DNA from: Affinundibacterium amnicola | GTDB lineage: Bacteria; Pseudomonadota; Gammaproteobacteria; Burkholderiales; Burkholderiaceae_D | Length of the DNA: 64,000 bases | Assembly (NCBI RefSeq): GCF_014284275.1 | Contig: NZ_JACOFU010000006.1 | Location: forward strand, 124,001 to 188,000 | Direction: 5' to 3' | Shown: positions 1 through 8,808 of the stretch, piece after piece | Position numbering within the stretch: the first letter of the stretch is position 1 | Layout: every line of letters begins with the position of its first letter | Notes under the pieces: generated by a model | What the model saw: only the letters and a program-made list of their open reading frames with translations | Told to the model about the DNA's origin: nothing | The model's database searches: none | Position numbers and translations under genes: made by a program

Positions 1-1305
<1,305 letters not shown>

Positions 1306-1313
1306 GTGCTGCG

Positions 1314-1526
1314 ATGGAAATTGTGATGAAAATTCAGCTCAATGGCGAGCCACGTGTTTTGTCTTCAGCCATCGATTTACATAGCCTGATTACTGAACTG
1401 CAATTAGGTAATCAGGCGATTGCTGTTGCCGTCAATCGTCAAGTGATACGTCGCGCGGAGTGGCAACAACACACGCTGCAAGCTGGCGATCAGGTGGATG
1501 TGGTGAGGGCGATTGGTGGTGGGTAA
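1314..1526 (+). CDS. thiS: Sulfur carrier protein ThiS
   Basis: ThiS is a ubiquitin-fold protein whose C-terminal Gly-Gly is converted to a thiocarboxylate and delivers sulfur to ThiG for thiazole ring formation. The 70-residue product ends in AIGGG, giving the required terminal GG. The first ATG (1314) is used here; an in-frame ATG at 1326 (MKIQLNGEP) is equally plausible and fits the usual ThiS N-terminus better. It directly follows thiC, with no thiO or thiF gene in between. The next gene start (1532) is only 5 bases after its stop, so translation of the following DUF559 gene is probably coupled to it. Confidence 0.95.
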   Translation: MEIVMKIQLNGEPRVLSSAIDLHSLITELQLGNQAIAVAVNRQVIRRAEWQQHTLQAGDQVDVVRAIGGG

Positions 1527-1531
1527 ATTTC

Positions 1532-1897
1532 ATGCGCAATTCCTCTAATTCACAAATCACGATAAATGCACGTTTGCTGCGTAAAGGTATGACAGATATC
1601 GAACGTCTGTTGTGGTCGCGATTGCGTGGTGAACAATTAGGCGTCAAGTTTCGACGACAACATCCATTGTTGAATTTTGTCTTGGATTTTGTCTGTCCTG
1701 AGTTGAAGTTAGTTGTTGAATTAGATGGTTCTCAACATGCTGATGCACAAAGTTACGATGATTACCGAACGAAGTGTTTGCACGATGCTGGTTATGTGGT
1801 TTTACGATTTTGGAATAATCAGGTGATTGAGGAGTTGGAGAATGTGCTGGAAGAGATCTATCGACAGGTGCAGTTGAGGAAGAGAGAATTTGAATAG
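1532..1897 (+). CDS. DUF559 / Vsr-like endonuclease-domain protein inserted in the thi operon
   Basis: This encodes about 121 residues of the DUF559 family, which has the very-short-patch-repair endonuclease fold; its cellular role is not established. The recognisable blocks are LRKGMTDIERLLWSRLR, FRRQHPLLNFVLDFVC, VVELDGSQH and VVLRFWNNQV, which contain the acidic residues expected of the PD-(D/E)xK-like core (Asp in LDF, Glu and Asp in VELDG). The frame is open further upstream (from 1460, inside thiS), but the ATG at 1532 gives the normal family N-terminus. It separates thiS from thiG, genes that are normally adjacent, and is followed at once by a 119-bp palindromic repeat, suggesting an acquired cassette. 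Function in thiamine synthesis is not implied. Confidence 0.88.
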   Translation: MRNSSNSQITINARLLRKGMTDIERLLWSRLRGEQLGVKFRRQHPLLNFVLDFVCPELKLVVELDGSQHADAQSYDDYRTKCLHDAGYVVLRFWNNQVIEELENVLEEIYRQVQLRKREFE

Positions 1898-1904
1898 TTG
1901 AGAG

Positions 1905-2023
1905 AAACCCATCCCCACCCTAACCCTCCCCTTGAAGGGGAGGGGATATCCGTCGCGCTGAATTTTCTTAGAACCGGAATACTCCTTCCCCTTCAAGGGG
2001 AAGGTTGGGATGGGGATGGGTTT
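1905..2023. repeat. Double-hairpin inverted repeat downstream of the DUF559 gene
   Basis: Two 40-base arms, 1905-1944 and 1984-2023, are inverted copies of each other with about 36 of 40 positions matching, separated by 39 bases. Each arm also carries its own hairpin around CCCCTTGAAGGGG. The layout resembles paired REP/BIME-type extragenic palindromes. It fills most of the 167-base gap between the DUF559 gene and thiG. It could attenuate transcription into thiG or mark the edges of a mobile cassette. I see no other copy in this window. Confidence 0.9.
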
Positions 2024-2064
2024 TAGTCAGATGAATTATTGAACATAAATCAGAATAGAAAACC

Positions 2065-2853
2065 ATGACAACACAAATAGACAGCCTGACCATAGCAGGC
2101 AAAACCTACAAATCACGCCTCTTAGTAGGCAGCGGAAAATACAAAGACCTAGACCAAACCAAACTCGCCACCGAAGCGAGCGGTGCAGAAATCATCACGG
2201 TCGCGATTCGTCGCGTGAACATAGGACAAGACCCCAACGCGCCAAGTTTGCTTGATGTCGTACCGATGTCGAAATACACTATCCTGCCCAACACCGCAGG
2301 TTGCTATAACGCGAAAGATGCGATCTACACTTTACAATTAGGTCGCGAATTACTCGGTGGTCATAAGCTGTGCAAGCTCGAAGTTTTGGGTGACGAAAAA
2401 ACTTTATTCCCGAATATGCCTGAGACTTTGGAGGCTGCGAAAGTCTTGGTCAAAGATGGTTTTGATGTGATGGTGTATTGCAGCGATGATCCTATTCAAG
2501 CGCGTATGTTGGAAGATATAGGATGTGTCGCGGTGATGCCACTTGCATCCTTGATCGGTTCCGGTATGGGTATTTTGAATCCATGGAATCTTTCACTGAT
2601 TATCGAACAGGCGAATGTACCTATCATCGTCGATGCAGGAGTCGGTACAGCATCCGATGCTGCAATTGCGATGGAGCTTGGTTGTGATGGCGTGTTGATG
2701 AATACCGCGATTGCCGGAGCGCGTGATCCGATTCGTATGGCACGTGCTATGGGCTTAGCCGTTGAAGCTGGACGTGAAGCCTTTTTGGCTGGGCGGATTC
2801 CGAAAAAGTTTGCAGCATCTCCCTCTTCGCCCATGGCGGGGCGTGTGATCTAA
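2065..2853 (+). CDS. thiG: Thiazole synthase ThiG
   Basis: ThiG is a TIM-barrel enzyme that forms the thiazole phosphate of thiamine from deoxyxylulose phosphate, a glycine-derived imine and ThiS thiocarboxylate. The 262-residue length is normal. Family blocks visible are GSGKYKDL near the start, [25 protein letters not shown] and [18 protein letters not shown] followed by [14 protein letters not shown]. Its TAA shares one base with the ATG of thiD, implying translational coupling. The first 35 or so codons are unusually poor in T and prefer A- or C-ending codons, unlike the rest of the gene, and this stretch sits right next to the DUF559/palindrome insert. Confidence 0.97.
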   Translation: MTTQIDSLTIAGKTYKSRLLVGSGKYKDLDQTKLATEASGAEIITVAIRRVNIGQDPNAPSLLDVVPMSKYTILPNTAGCYNAKDAIYTLQLGRELLGGHKLCKLEVLGDEKTLFPNMPETLEAAKVLVKDGFDVMVYCSDDPIQARMLEDIGCVAVMPLASLIGSGMGILNPWNLSLIIEQANVPIIVDAGVGTASDAAIAMELGCDGVLMNTAIAGARDPIRMARAMGLAVEAGREAFLAGRIPKKFAASPSSPMAGRVI

Positions 2854-3701
2854 TGCGCGAACGTCGTCAACGGCCTTGTGTGCTGGTGTTTGCCGGGCAC
2901 GATCCTAGCGGTGGTGCTGGCATACAAGCAGATATCGAAGCAATTTCTGCCCAAGGCGCACACGCCTTGCCTATCGTGACGGCGCTGACCGTGCAAGATA
3001 ATAATCGCGTGCAGGCAGTGTATCCGGTTGATGCGGGTGTGATGGGCGAACAGTTCGAGATGTTGCTGGACCGAATTCCGATTGCTGCGATTAAGCTTGG
3101 TATCGTTGGCTCAATCGAGAACGCGCAGTTGATTGCGCAATGCGTGAATCGTTTGCAAGCGCGCCAGCCAGCGATACCTGTCATTGTTGATCCGGTCTTG
3201 GGAAGTGGTGGTGGTGACGCTCTATCGATTCAAGATGCGCTGCTAGCAGTTCAACCTGTCTTGCATTGTGCTACCTTGATTACGCCGAATCTTCCAGAGC
3301 TAGGACGCTTGGTGAGTGGAACTGATTCTGATGATGTCAAAGCAAAAAAACTCACAGCGCAATTTGCTTGCGATGTGCTACTCAAAGGTGGGCATGGTGC
3401 GACGCGTGAGTTTATGTCTGAAGTGATTAATCACTGGTTTGAATGGCAGCAGGAGCAGCAGGTGGCTAGCCTTGCCAGATCTTGGATTTGGCCACGGATC
3501 TCTGATGCGTTTCATGGCACTGGTTGTACGTTGGCGGCGGCAATTGCAGCACGGTTGGCGTTGGGAGAAAGCGTGGGAACTAGTTTGACGGTAGCGCAAT
3601 CTTATGTGCAACGATGCTTAGAGCAAGCTTATGTCGTTGCTCCAGGACAGTTAATTCCGGCAAGGTATTTTGGTAAAACACTAAACAAGGAAATCGTATG
3701 A
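2853..3701 (+). CDS. thiD: Hydroxymethylpyrimidine/phosphomethylpyrimidine kinase ThiD
   Basis: ThiD phosphorylates HMP to HMP-P and HMP-PP, the pyrimidine donor for ThiE. It belongs to the ribokinase-like superfamily: the N-terminal block AGHDPSGGAGIQADIEA and the C-terminal anion-hole motif DAFHGTGCTLAAAIAARLA are both clear. The length of 282 residues is slightly above the usual 260-270. It overlaps thiG by one base and thiE by four, so the three genes are tightly coupled. Nothing in the catalytic region looks damaged. Confidence 0.95.
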   Translation: MRERRQRPCVLVFAGHDPSGGAGIQADIEAISAQGAHALPIVTALTVQDNNRVQAVYPVDAGVMGEQFEMLLDRIPIAAIKLGIVGSIENAQLIAQCVNRLQARQPAIPVIVDPVLGSGGGDALSIQDALLAVQPVLHCATLITPNLPELGRLVSGTDSDDVKAKKLTAQFACDVLLKGGHGATREFMSEVINHWFEWQQEQQVASLARSWIWPRISDAFHGTGCTLAAAIAARLALGESVGTSLTVAQSYVQRCLEQAYVVAPGQLIPARYFGKTLNKEIV

Positions 3702-4336
3702 GTGCAAGCAAGCAAGAGTTGCGAGTGTTGCGAGGTTTGTATCTGGTGACACCAAATTGGGATGATACGCAACGCTTATTAGACGTGACCGAAAGTGCGT
3801 TGGCTGCTGGTGTTAGTTTGTTGCAGTACCGGCATAAGACGGCGAATATTGAATTGCGTTATGCGCAGGCGAGTGCTTTACAAAGTTTGTGTAAGAAGTA
3901 TGCGGTGCCGTTCATCATCAATGATTTCGTTAACCTAAGTTTGCAGTTGAATGCAGATGGCGTGCATGTGGGTGGTAGTGATGTATCCGTTGCGCAAGCG
4001 CGAGCGTCTTTAGGTGCGGATAAGATCGTCGGTGCATCTTGCTATGGTGACTTAGGATTAGCGCATCTGGCGCAATTGCAAGGCGCTAGCTACATGGCAT
4101 TCGGCGGCTTCTATCCATCTGCGGTTAAGCAATATCCTGTTACAACTTGTCCTAGTATTGTTGACGCAGCAAATGCGCAATTGACTTTGCCACAAGTGGT
4201 TATTGGTGGCATGACAGTGGATCTGGCGCGTCCTTTGGTAGCTCGCGGTGCACATATGGTGGCGGCGATCAGTAGCGTGTACAACGCGAATAAACCAGCG
4301 CAAGTTGTTAAAGATTTTATTGCCCTATTTCAATAA
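3698..4336 (+). CDS. thiE: Thiamine-phosphate synthase ThiE
   Basis: ThiE condenses HMP-PP with thiazole phosphate to give thiamine phosphate. The 212-residue product shows the (beta/alpha)8 family blocks LLQYRHK, FIINDFVNLSLQLNADGVHVGGSD, ASYMAFGGFYPSAVK and the phosphate-binding end VAAISSVYNA. The start overlaps the thiD stop by ATGA. It closes the thiamine operon; a 178-base gap follows with no strong terminator. ThiL, which makes the diphosphate, is not in this window. Confidence 0.96.
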   Translation: MSASKQELRVLRGLYLVTPNWDDTQRLLDVTESALAAGVSLLQYRHKTANIELRYAQASALQSLCKKYAVPFIINDFVNLSLQLNADGVHVGGSDVSVAQARASLGADKIVGASCYGDLGLAHLAQLQGASYMAFGGFYPSAVKQYPVTTCPSIVDAANAQLTLPQVVIGGMTVDLARPLVARGAHMVAAISSVYNANKPAQVVKDFIALFQ

Positions 4337-4514
4337 TTAAATATATCCATTCATATCCAAAGCGATTGCGTGTTGTGTAATTTTCTCAAATAGAGAGTAG
4401 GTGATTAATTCTCCTGATAAACACGGTGTTTTATGACGCTTTTCACTTATGCTCGTGTGCTTTATTGTATGATCGAAACACTGATAGTCAAAAATCGAAA
4501 CCAGGTATTAAGTA

Positions 4515-5390
4515 ATGACTCAATCCTCTTCCATGGTCGCAGCTTCGAAAGCTAGTCGTCGTTTTATATTAGAAATGCGTGGTTTTTCGAATGCTGAGAA
4601 AAGCATGCTGACTTCCACTTTTCGCCTCACTAGTCGTCGCGATATGTGCTACGTTGAAGCTGGTGAAAGTGATGGACGTGCAGATATTTATTTGATTAAT
4701 GCCGATAATCCAGAAGCGATAGAAGAACTATTAAGCCGCGACATTGGGGTGCCTAACGCCCATTCGCCAGCAGTGGTGATCGGCAGAACACCGATAGAAA
4801 CACCATGGCCATTTGTCAGCAAACCTATCCATTGGATGCGTTTGTTTGAGAATCTGGATAGTGAAATGCAGCGCGCTTTATTGCACCGTAGCGCACGCGG
4901 TGCTTTGTCTGATCAATGGGATGGCGCGACGATGCGCCGTTCCAGCGATCAAAAGAGCATTGCGGTCGACGCGATCATTGAAACGCCTGCGCGTGAAACG
5001 GTGCTTGTTGTCGATGATAGTGCGACAGTGCGTGCTTTTATGCGGATCAAATTGTCGCCCTTTCAGTTTGATGTCGATTTTGCTGAAACCGGTGAACAAG
5101 CGATAGAAAAAGCGAGCGCCAAAGCCGACGATAAAGCATACAACTGTATTTTCCTCGACATCATGATGCCCGGGATTGATGGTTATGAAGTATGTAAGCG
5201 GATTAAAGCCAATAACAAAACTAAATCTTCCGCTGTTGTCATGTTGACGAGTAAGTCTTCCATCATTGATAAGCTGCGTGCAAATTGGTCGGGTTGTGAT
5301 GCATTTTTGAGTAAACCCGTGGCCGAAGATGATTTATTGGCGACAATTGCTAAATTCTTACCGAGCGTACGTGATTCTGCTAAGTTATAG
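4515..5390 (+). CDS. Response regulator with C-terminal REC domain and unassigned N-terminal domain
   Basis: The C-terminal half (about residues 160-290) is a CheY-type receiver: acidic pair in LVVDDSA (D167, D168), phospho-acceptor D215 in FLDIMMPG, Thr in MLTSKSS and Lys267 in FLSKPV. The first 150 residues form a separate domain I cannot assign; it contains YLINADNPEAIEELL and VVIGRTP, which looks like a second, degenerate receiver-like fold. There is no DNA-binding or output enzyme domain after the receiver. It stands alone, with no kinase next to it, between the thi operon and a Rieske gene. The ATG at 4515 is preceded only by a weak AGGTATTAAGT site. Confidence 0.8.
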   Translation: MTQSSSMVAASKASRRFILEMRGFSNAEKSMLTSTFRLTSRRDMCYVEAGESDGRADIYLINADNPEAIEELLSRDIGVPNAHSPAVVIGRTPIETPWPFVSKPIHWMRLFENLDSEMQRALLHRSARGALSDQWDGATMRRSSDQKSIAVDAIIETPARETVLVVDDSATVRAFMRIKLSPFQFDVDFAETGEQAIEKASAKADDKAYNCIFLDIMMPGIDGYEVCKRIKANNKTKSSAVVMLTSKSSIIDKLRANWSGCDAFLSKPVAEDDLLATIAKFLPSVRDSAKL

Positions 5391-5430
5391 CTGAAAGCTG
5401 AATTTAATCCGACGATTTTCCAAAATGGAC

Positions 5431-5459
5431 TCCATGACTTATTCGCAATTTGTCATGGA
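5431..5459. repeat. Perfect 8-bp inverted repeat after the response regulator gene
   Basis: TCCATGAC at 5431-5438 pairs exactly with GTCATGGA at 5452-5459 around a 13-base loop, 40 bases after the stop of the response regulator gene. No T-run follows on the plus strand, so it is either a weak terminator/3'-end structure or a protein-binding site. Confidence 0.5.
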
Positions 5460-5574
5460 AAAATTCTCTAAATCATCCAACTTGCTCTGCCAGCTTATTT
5501 TAGATTTACGCTGGTAAGACCCGCCCAGAAAAATATTTCTCAAGTAAAAACAAGACCTTAGAAATGCTTTCGGG

Positions 5575-5580
5575 TATAAT
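5575..5580 (+). promoter_or_regulatory. Candidate sigma-70 -10 box for the Rieske oxygenase gene
   Basis: The 332-base gap 5391-5722 contains a perfect TATAAT at 5575-5580, framed by CGGG and CCCG so that the -10 box sits in the centre of a short palindrome. A good -35 box is not visible at the right spacing (AAGACC at 5552-5557 is the nearest), which would fit an activator-dependent promoter. Transcription from here would give a leader of about 135 bases. Apart from this and the inverted repeat near 5445, I see nothing coding in the gap. Confidence 0.4.
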
Positions 5581-5722
5581 CCCGCGTTCTGTCCAAAATT
5601 TCCTCATCAAGTGCCTATTGTTGTCTCTTGTTTGAATTTTCGACGCTGCATGATCGCTCGAAAAAAGGTATTTGTGGATTCTTTCTCTCTTAGGTTGGTG
5701 CAAATTAATTTGGGGGGTGGGG

Positions 5723-6838
5723 ATGTCCGATCTGGCTTCTTTGTCTACATTAGCGCGTTCTGACGCGCAACTTCCGGTGCATGTTTATTTTGATCAAGCC
5801 TTGTTAGCGCGCGAGATCAAACAATTATTTCAATCTGGCCCACGCTATGTCGGTCACGAGTTGATGGTTCCTAACGTCGGCGATTACGCGACGCTCGCTT
5901 CTGAAAATGAAGGGCGTATGCTGGTGCGTGGCAAAGATGGAATCGAATTACTCTCGAATGTTTGTCGTCATCGTCAGGCTTTAATGTTTGGCGGTCCCGG
6001 CACGACCGGCCGCGGTAATACGAATCACATCGTCTGTCCTTTACATCGCTGGACCTATGATTTGAAAGGCGAGCTGATAGGCGCGCCACATTTCAAAGAT
6101 ACGCCTTGCCTGAATCTGTCACGTACACCCATTCAAAATTGGAACGGTTTGCTGTTTGAACAAAATGGCTACAACGTGATGGAGAAAATGGGAACCTTAT
6201 CCGTGACTAAGGATTTGGATTTTACTGGTTACATGCTTGATCACGTTGAAGTGCATGAATGCGATTACAACTGGAAAACTTTCATTGAAGTTTATCTGGA
6301 AGACTATCACGTTGAGCCTTTTCATCCTGGCCTCGGGAGTTTCGTCACTTGCGATGATTTGAAATGGGAATTCGGCGAAGACTACAGCGTGCAAACCGTC
6401 GGTGTGCATAAAGGCTTGTTGAAGTCTGGCTCGACCAAATATCAGGCGTGGCAAGAGCAAGTCTTGAAATTCCGTGGTGGCGAGCCGCCAAAATATGGCG
6501 CAATTTGGCTGACTTTGTATCCGAACATTATGGTGGAATGGTATCCGCACGTGTTGGTGGTATCGACTTTGTGGCCAACCGCAACTGGTAAAACCAAGAA
6601 TGTGGTGGAGTTTTACTATCCAGAAGAAATCGTTTTGTTTGAGCGTGAATTCATCGAAGCGGAACGTGCCGCGTATATGGAAACCTGTATCGAAGATGAT
6701 GAGATCGGTGCACGCATGGATGCAGGACGTAAAATTTTACTGGATCGCGGCGAGAATGAAGTAGGCCCTTACCAGTCGCCGATGGAAGACGGCATGCAGC
6801 ACTTCCATGAATGGTATCGACGTAAGATGACGTTCTAA
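5723..6838 (+). CDS. Rieske [2Fe-2S] ring-hydroxylating oxygenase alpha subunit
   Basis: This is the large subunit of a Rieske non-heme iron oxygenase, 371 residues. The Rieske cluster ligands are C81-x-H83 and C105-x2-H108 (CRH...CPLH), with a 21-residue spacing that includes a Gly/Thr-rich insert. The mononuclear iron site is shown by EDYHVEPFHPG. I chose the ATG at 5723 because it follows a G-rich ribosome-binding stretch and gives the normal N-terminus; the frame is open from 5672. No ferredoxin reductase or beta subunit lies nearby, so the partner reductase and the substrate are unknown. A clear terminator follows at 6850. Confidence 0.9.
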   Translation: MSDLASLSTLARSDAQLPVHVYFDQALLAREIKQLFQSGPRYVGHELMVPNVGDYATLASENEGRMLVRGKDGIELLSNVCRHRQALMFGGPGTTGRGNTNHIVCPLHRWTYDLKGELIGAPHFKDTPCLNLSRTPIQNWNGLLFEQNGYNVMEKMGTLSVTKDLDFTGYMLDHVEVHECDYNWKTFIEVYLEDYHVEPFHPGLGSFVTCDDLKWEFGEDYSVQTVGVHKGLLKSGSTKYQAWQEQVLKFRGGEPPKYGAIWLTLYPNIMVEWYPHVLVVSTLWPTATGKTKNVVEFYYPEEIVLFEREFIEAERAAYMETCIEDDEIGARMDAGRKILLDRGENEVGPYQSPMEDGMQHFHEWYRRKMTF

Positions 6839-6849
6839 GTAATGCAAAC

Positions 6850-6880
6850 ATGGGGAAGCAATGCTTCCCCATACTTTTTT
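6850..6880 (+). terminator. Rho-independent terminator after the Rieske gene
   Basis: ATGGGGAAGCA (6850-6860) pairs with TGCTTCCCCAT (6862-6872), a near-perfect stem with a minimal loop, followed by a T-run at 6875-6880. It lies 12 bases after the Rieske gene stop. Confidence 0.9.
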
Positions 6881-6929
6881 CTGTGGATCATTTGTCAAAA
6901 CAAATAACAAATTAAGTTAAAGAAGATTT

Positions 6930-7859
6930 ATGCAAGCTCTCTGGATGTTGGTCGCGACCTTCTTATTTTCTCTGATGGGTGTCTGCGTTAAGCTCGCTTC
7001 TGAAACCTATAACACTGCCGAGATCGTGACTTATCGCGGTGCTATTGGTGTGATTGGGATTTACTTGTTAATGCGCTGGCAAAACGGCAGCTTGCGTAGC
7101 AGCATGATCAAGGGCCACATCTGGCGCGGAGTTTTTGGCGTGACCTCTTTGTGGTTATGGTTCTATTCGATTTCTAAGCTTCCACTATCTTTGTCTGTGA
7201 CGCTCAGTTATATGTCATCGATTTGGGTGGCGTTGATTTTGTTTGCGACTTCTTGGTGGAAAAATCGCGGCAAAGATGTCGTGCATTTGCCACCGCATTT
7301 GGTATGGTCGATTTTGTTGGGATTCGTCGGTGTCGTCATGTTGTTGCGGCCGACTATTCGTGTCGATCAATTGCCCGATAGCTTAATCGCATTGTGTTCG
7401 GGTTTTATTGCGGCACTCGCTTATATTCAGGTGCGTCAAATGGGCGTGGCGGGCGAACCTGAATATCGCGTGGTGTTTTATTTTTCCTTGGTCTGTACCG
7501 CACTGGGTTTGATTGGGCAATTTTGGCATTTCAATACTTTCTCCGAGTCACAGTTAGCCGCGCATGTGAATCATCAATTATTGAACCCCAAAGGAATTGC
7601 GCTTCTGCTTGGAGTAGGTATCTTCGCCATGATTGCGCAGTTAGCAATGACACGATCCTATCGCTTGGGAAATCCTTTGGTGGCGGCGAATTTGCAATAC
7701 GTAGGAATTGTGTTCACCAGCGCTTTGGATGTCATGATTTGGAAGCTGAGTTTGAGCTGGATCAGTTGGTTAGGAATTGCAGTTATTTTATCTAGCGGTA
7801 TGATAGCGTCTTCGTTCAATAGTAATTCTGGTACTGATAATTCCAGTAAAGACAATTAA
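6930..7859 (+). CDS. EamA/DMT-superfamily inner-membrane transporter
   Basis: The 309-residue protein is almost entirely hydrophobic, with about ten membrane segments in two EamA repeats typical of drug/metabolite transporters. It begins MQALWMLVATFLFSLMGVCVKL, a classic first EamA helix, and contains TYRGAIGVIGIYLLM and the second-repeat helix GLIGQFWHF region. An AAAGAAGA ribosome site precedes the ATG. The C-terminus is hydrophilic (Ser/Asn-rich). The substrate cannot be read from the sequence. sseA begins 6 bases after its stop, so the two are probably cotranscribed. Confidence 0.9.
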   Translation: MQALWMLVATFLFSLMGVCVKLASETYNTAEIVTYRGAIGVIGIYLLMRWQNGSLRSSMIKGHIWRGVFGVTSLWLWFYSISKLPLSLSVTLSYMSSIWVALILFATSWWKNRGKDVVHLPPHLVWSILLGFVGVVMLLRPTIRVDQLPDSLIALCSGFIAALAYIQVRQMGVAGEPEYRVVFYFSLVCTALGLIGQFWHFNTFSESQLAAHVNHQLLNPKGIALLLGVGIFAMIAQLAMTRSYRLGNPLVAANLQYVGIVFTSALDVMIWKLSLSWISWLGIAVILSSGMIASSFNSNSGTDNSSKDN

Positions 7860-7865
7860 GGGAAA

Positions 7866-8732
7866 ATGATGTTTACTACTTTGATCAATGCAGAGCAGCT
7901 AGTTGAACAACGCACCAAGCATCACACTGTGATCATCGATTGTCGCCATGATTTGATGGATCCACTTGCCGGCAAAAAAGCTTACGATGCTGGCCATTTC
8001 GAGGGCGCTGTCTTCGCTAATCTGGATACTGATTTGTCTGGTTCTAAATTCGATGAGCATGGCATATTTTTAGGACGGCATCCATTACCCAAGACAGAAG
8101 ATTTACTCGCTGCTTTGCGTCGGTTTGGTATCAACGATGATACGCAAGTGGTCGCTTACGATGCGCATGGCGGAATGTTTGCTGCACGTCTATGGTGGTT
8201 GTTGCGTTCAATTGGCCACGCGCAAGTTGCAGTTTTAGATGGCGGCATCGCTGCTTGGACCGCAGGTGGGCAGACTTTGCACACCGAAGCTGTTAGTCCT
8301 ATTTCAGGAAATATCGAGGTGAAAAGCAGTTTGACGAAACAGGTCAACGTGCAAACGGTTCTGCAAAATCTGCAAGCTGAAGCTGGTACGCAATTACAAG
8401 TGATTGATGCGCGAGCCGCGGATCGTTTCCGCGGTGAAAATGAAACGATCGACCCTGTCGGTGGGCATATTCCTGGTGCGAAGAATCGTTTTTTTAAAGA
8501 CAATTTGCAAGCCGATGGTCAATTCAAATCTGCACAAGCACTGCGTGAAGAGTGGTTGGCTTTGATCGATGCGCCATCTAATGCGATCATGCAATGTGGG
8601 TCTGGCGTGACTGCCTGCCACAATTTACTCGCATTAGAAGTGGCTGGATTGCGTGGTGCAGCTTTATATCCTGGCTCGTGGAGTGAGTGGTGTTCTGATG
8701 CTAGCCGTCCAGTCGCGACTGGCAGTGTTTGA
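7866..8732 (+). CDS. sseA: 3-mercaptopyruvate sulfurtransferase (tandem rhodanese)
   Basis: Two rhodanese domains in 288 residues. The active-site loop CGSGVTA in the second domain is the signature of 3-mercaptopyruvate sulfurtransferases rather than thiosulfate:cyanide sulfurtransferases, which have CRxGxT. The inactive first domain has VVAYDAHGGMFAARLWWLLR. Interdomain block DPVGGHIPGAKNRFF is present. The start is ATGATG at 7866; either Met is possible. It follows the DMT transporter closely, suggesting an operon of an exporter with a sulfur-metabolism enzyme. Confidence 0.93.
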   Translation: MMFTTLINAEQLVEQRTKHHTVIIDCRHDLMDPLAGKKAYDAGHFEGAVFANLDTDLSGSKFDEHGIFLGRHPLPKTEDLLAALRRFGINDDTQVVAYDAHGGMFAARLWWLLRSIGHAQVAVLDGGIAAWTAGGQTLHTEAVSPISGNIEVKSSLTKQVNVQTVLQNLQAEAGTQLQVIDARAADRFRGENETIDPVGGHIPGAKNRFFKDNLQADGQFKSAQALREEWLALIDAPSNAIMQCGSGVTACHNLLALEVAGLRGAALYPGSWSEWCSDASRPVATGSV

Positions 8733-8745
8733 TGTTGGTGGCAAT

Positions 8746-8771
8746 GGCAATTGATGATAAGTTTAATTGCC
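8746..8771. terminator. Hairpin between convergent sseA and ZIP transporter genes
   Basis: GGCAATT (8746-8752) pairs with AATTGCC (8765-8771) across a 12-base loop in the 76-base gap between two convergent genes. No strong T-run follows on either strand, so it would be a weak bidirectional terminator. Confidence 0.35.
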
Positions 8772-8808
8772 TGACTATTTCTTCAACTTGACGACGGCAA
8801 GTGCTACT

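Noticed and set aside
1460-1531. Longer N-terminus of the DUF559 protein
   Set aside because: It runs inside thiS and encodes Gly/Trp-rich residues absent from the family; ATG 1532 is the natural start.
1898-2064. TPP riboswitch upstream of thiG
   Set aside because: The region is filled by the C/G-rich palindrome and I see no thi-box sequence such as CUGAGA followed by ACCUGAUCUGG.
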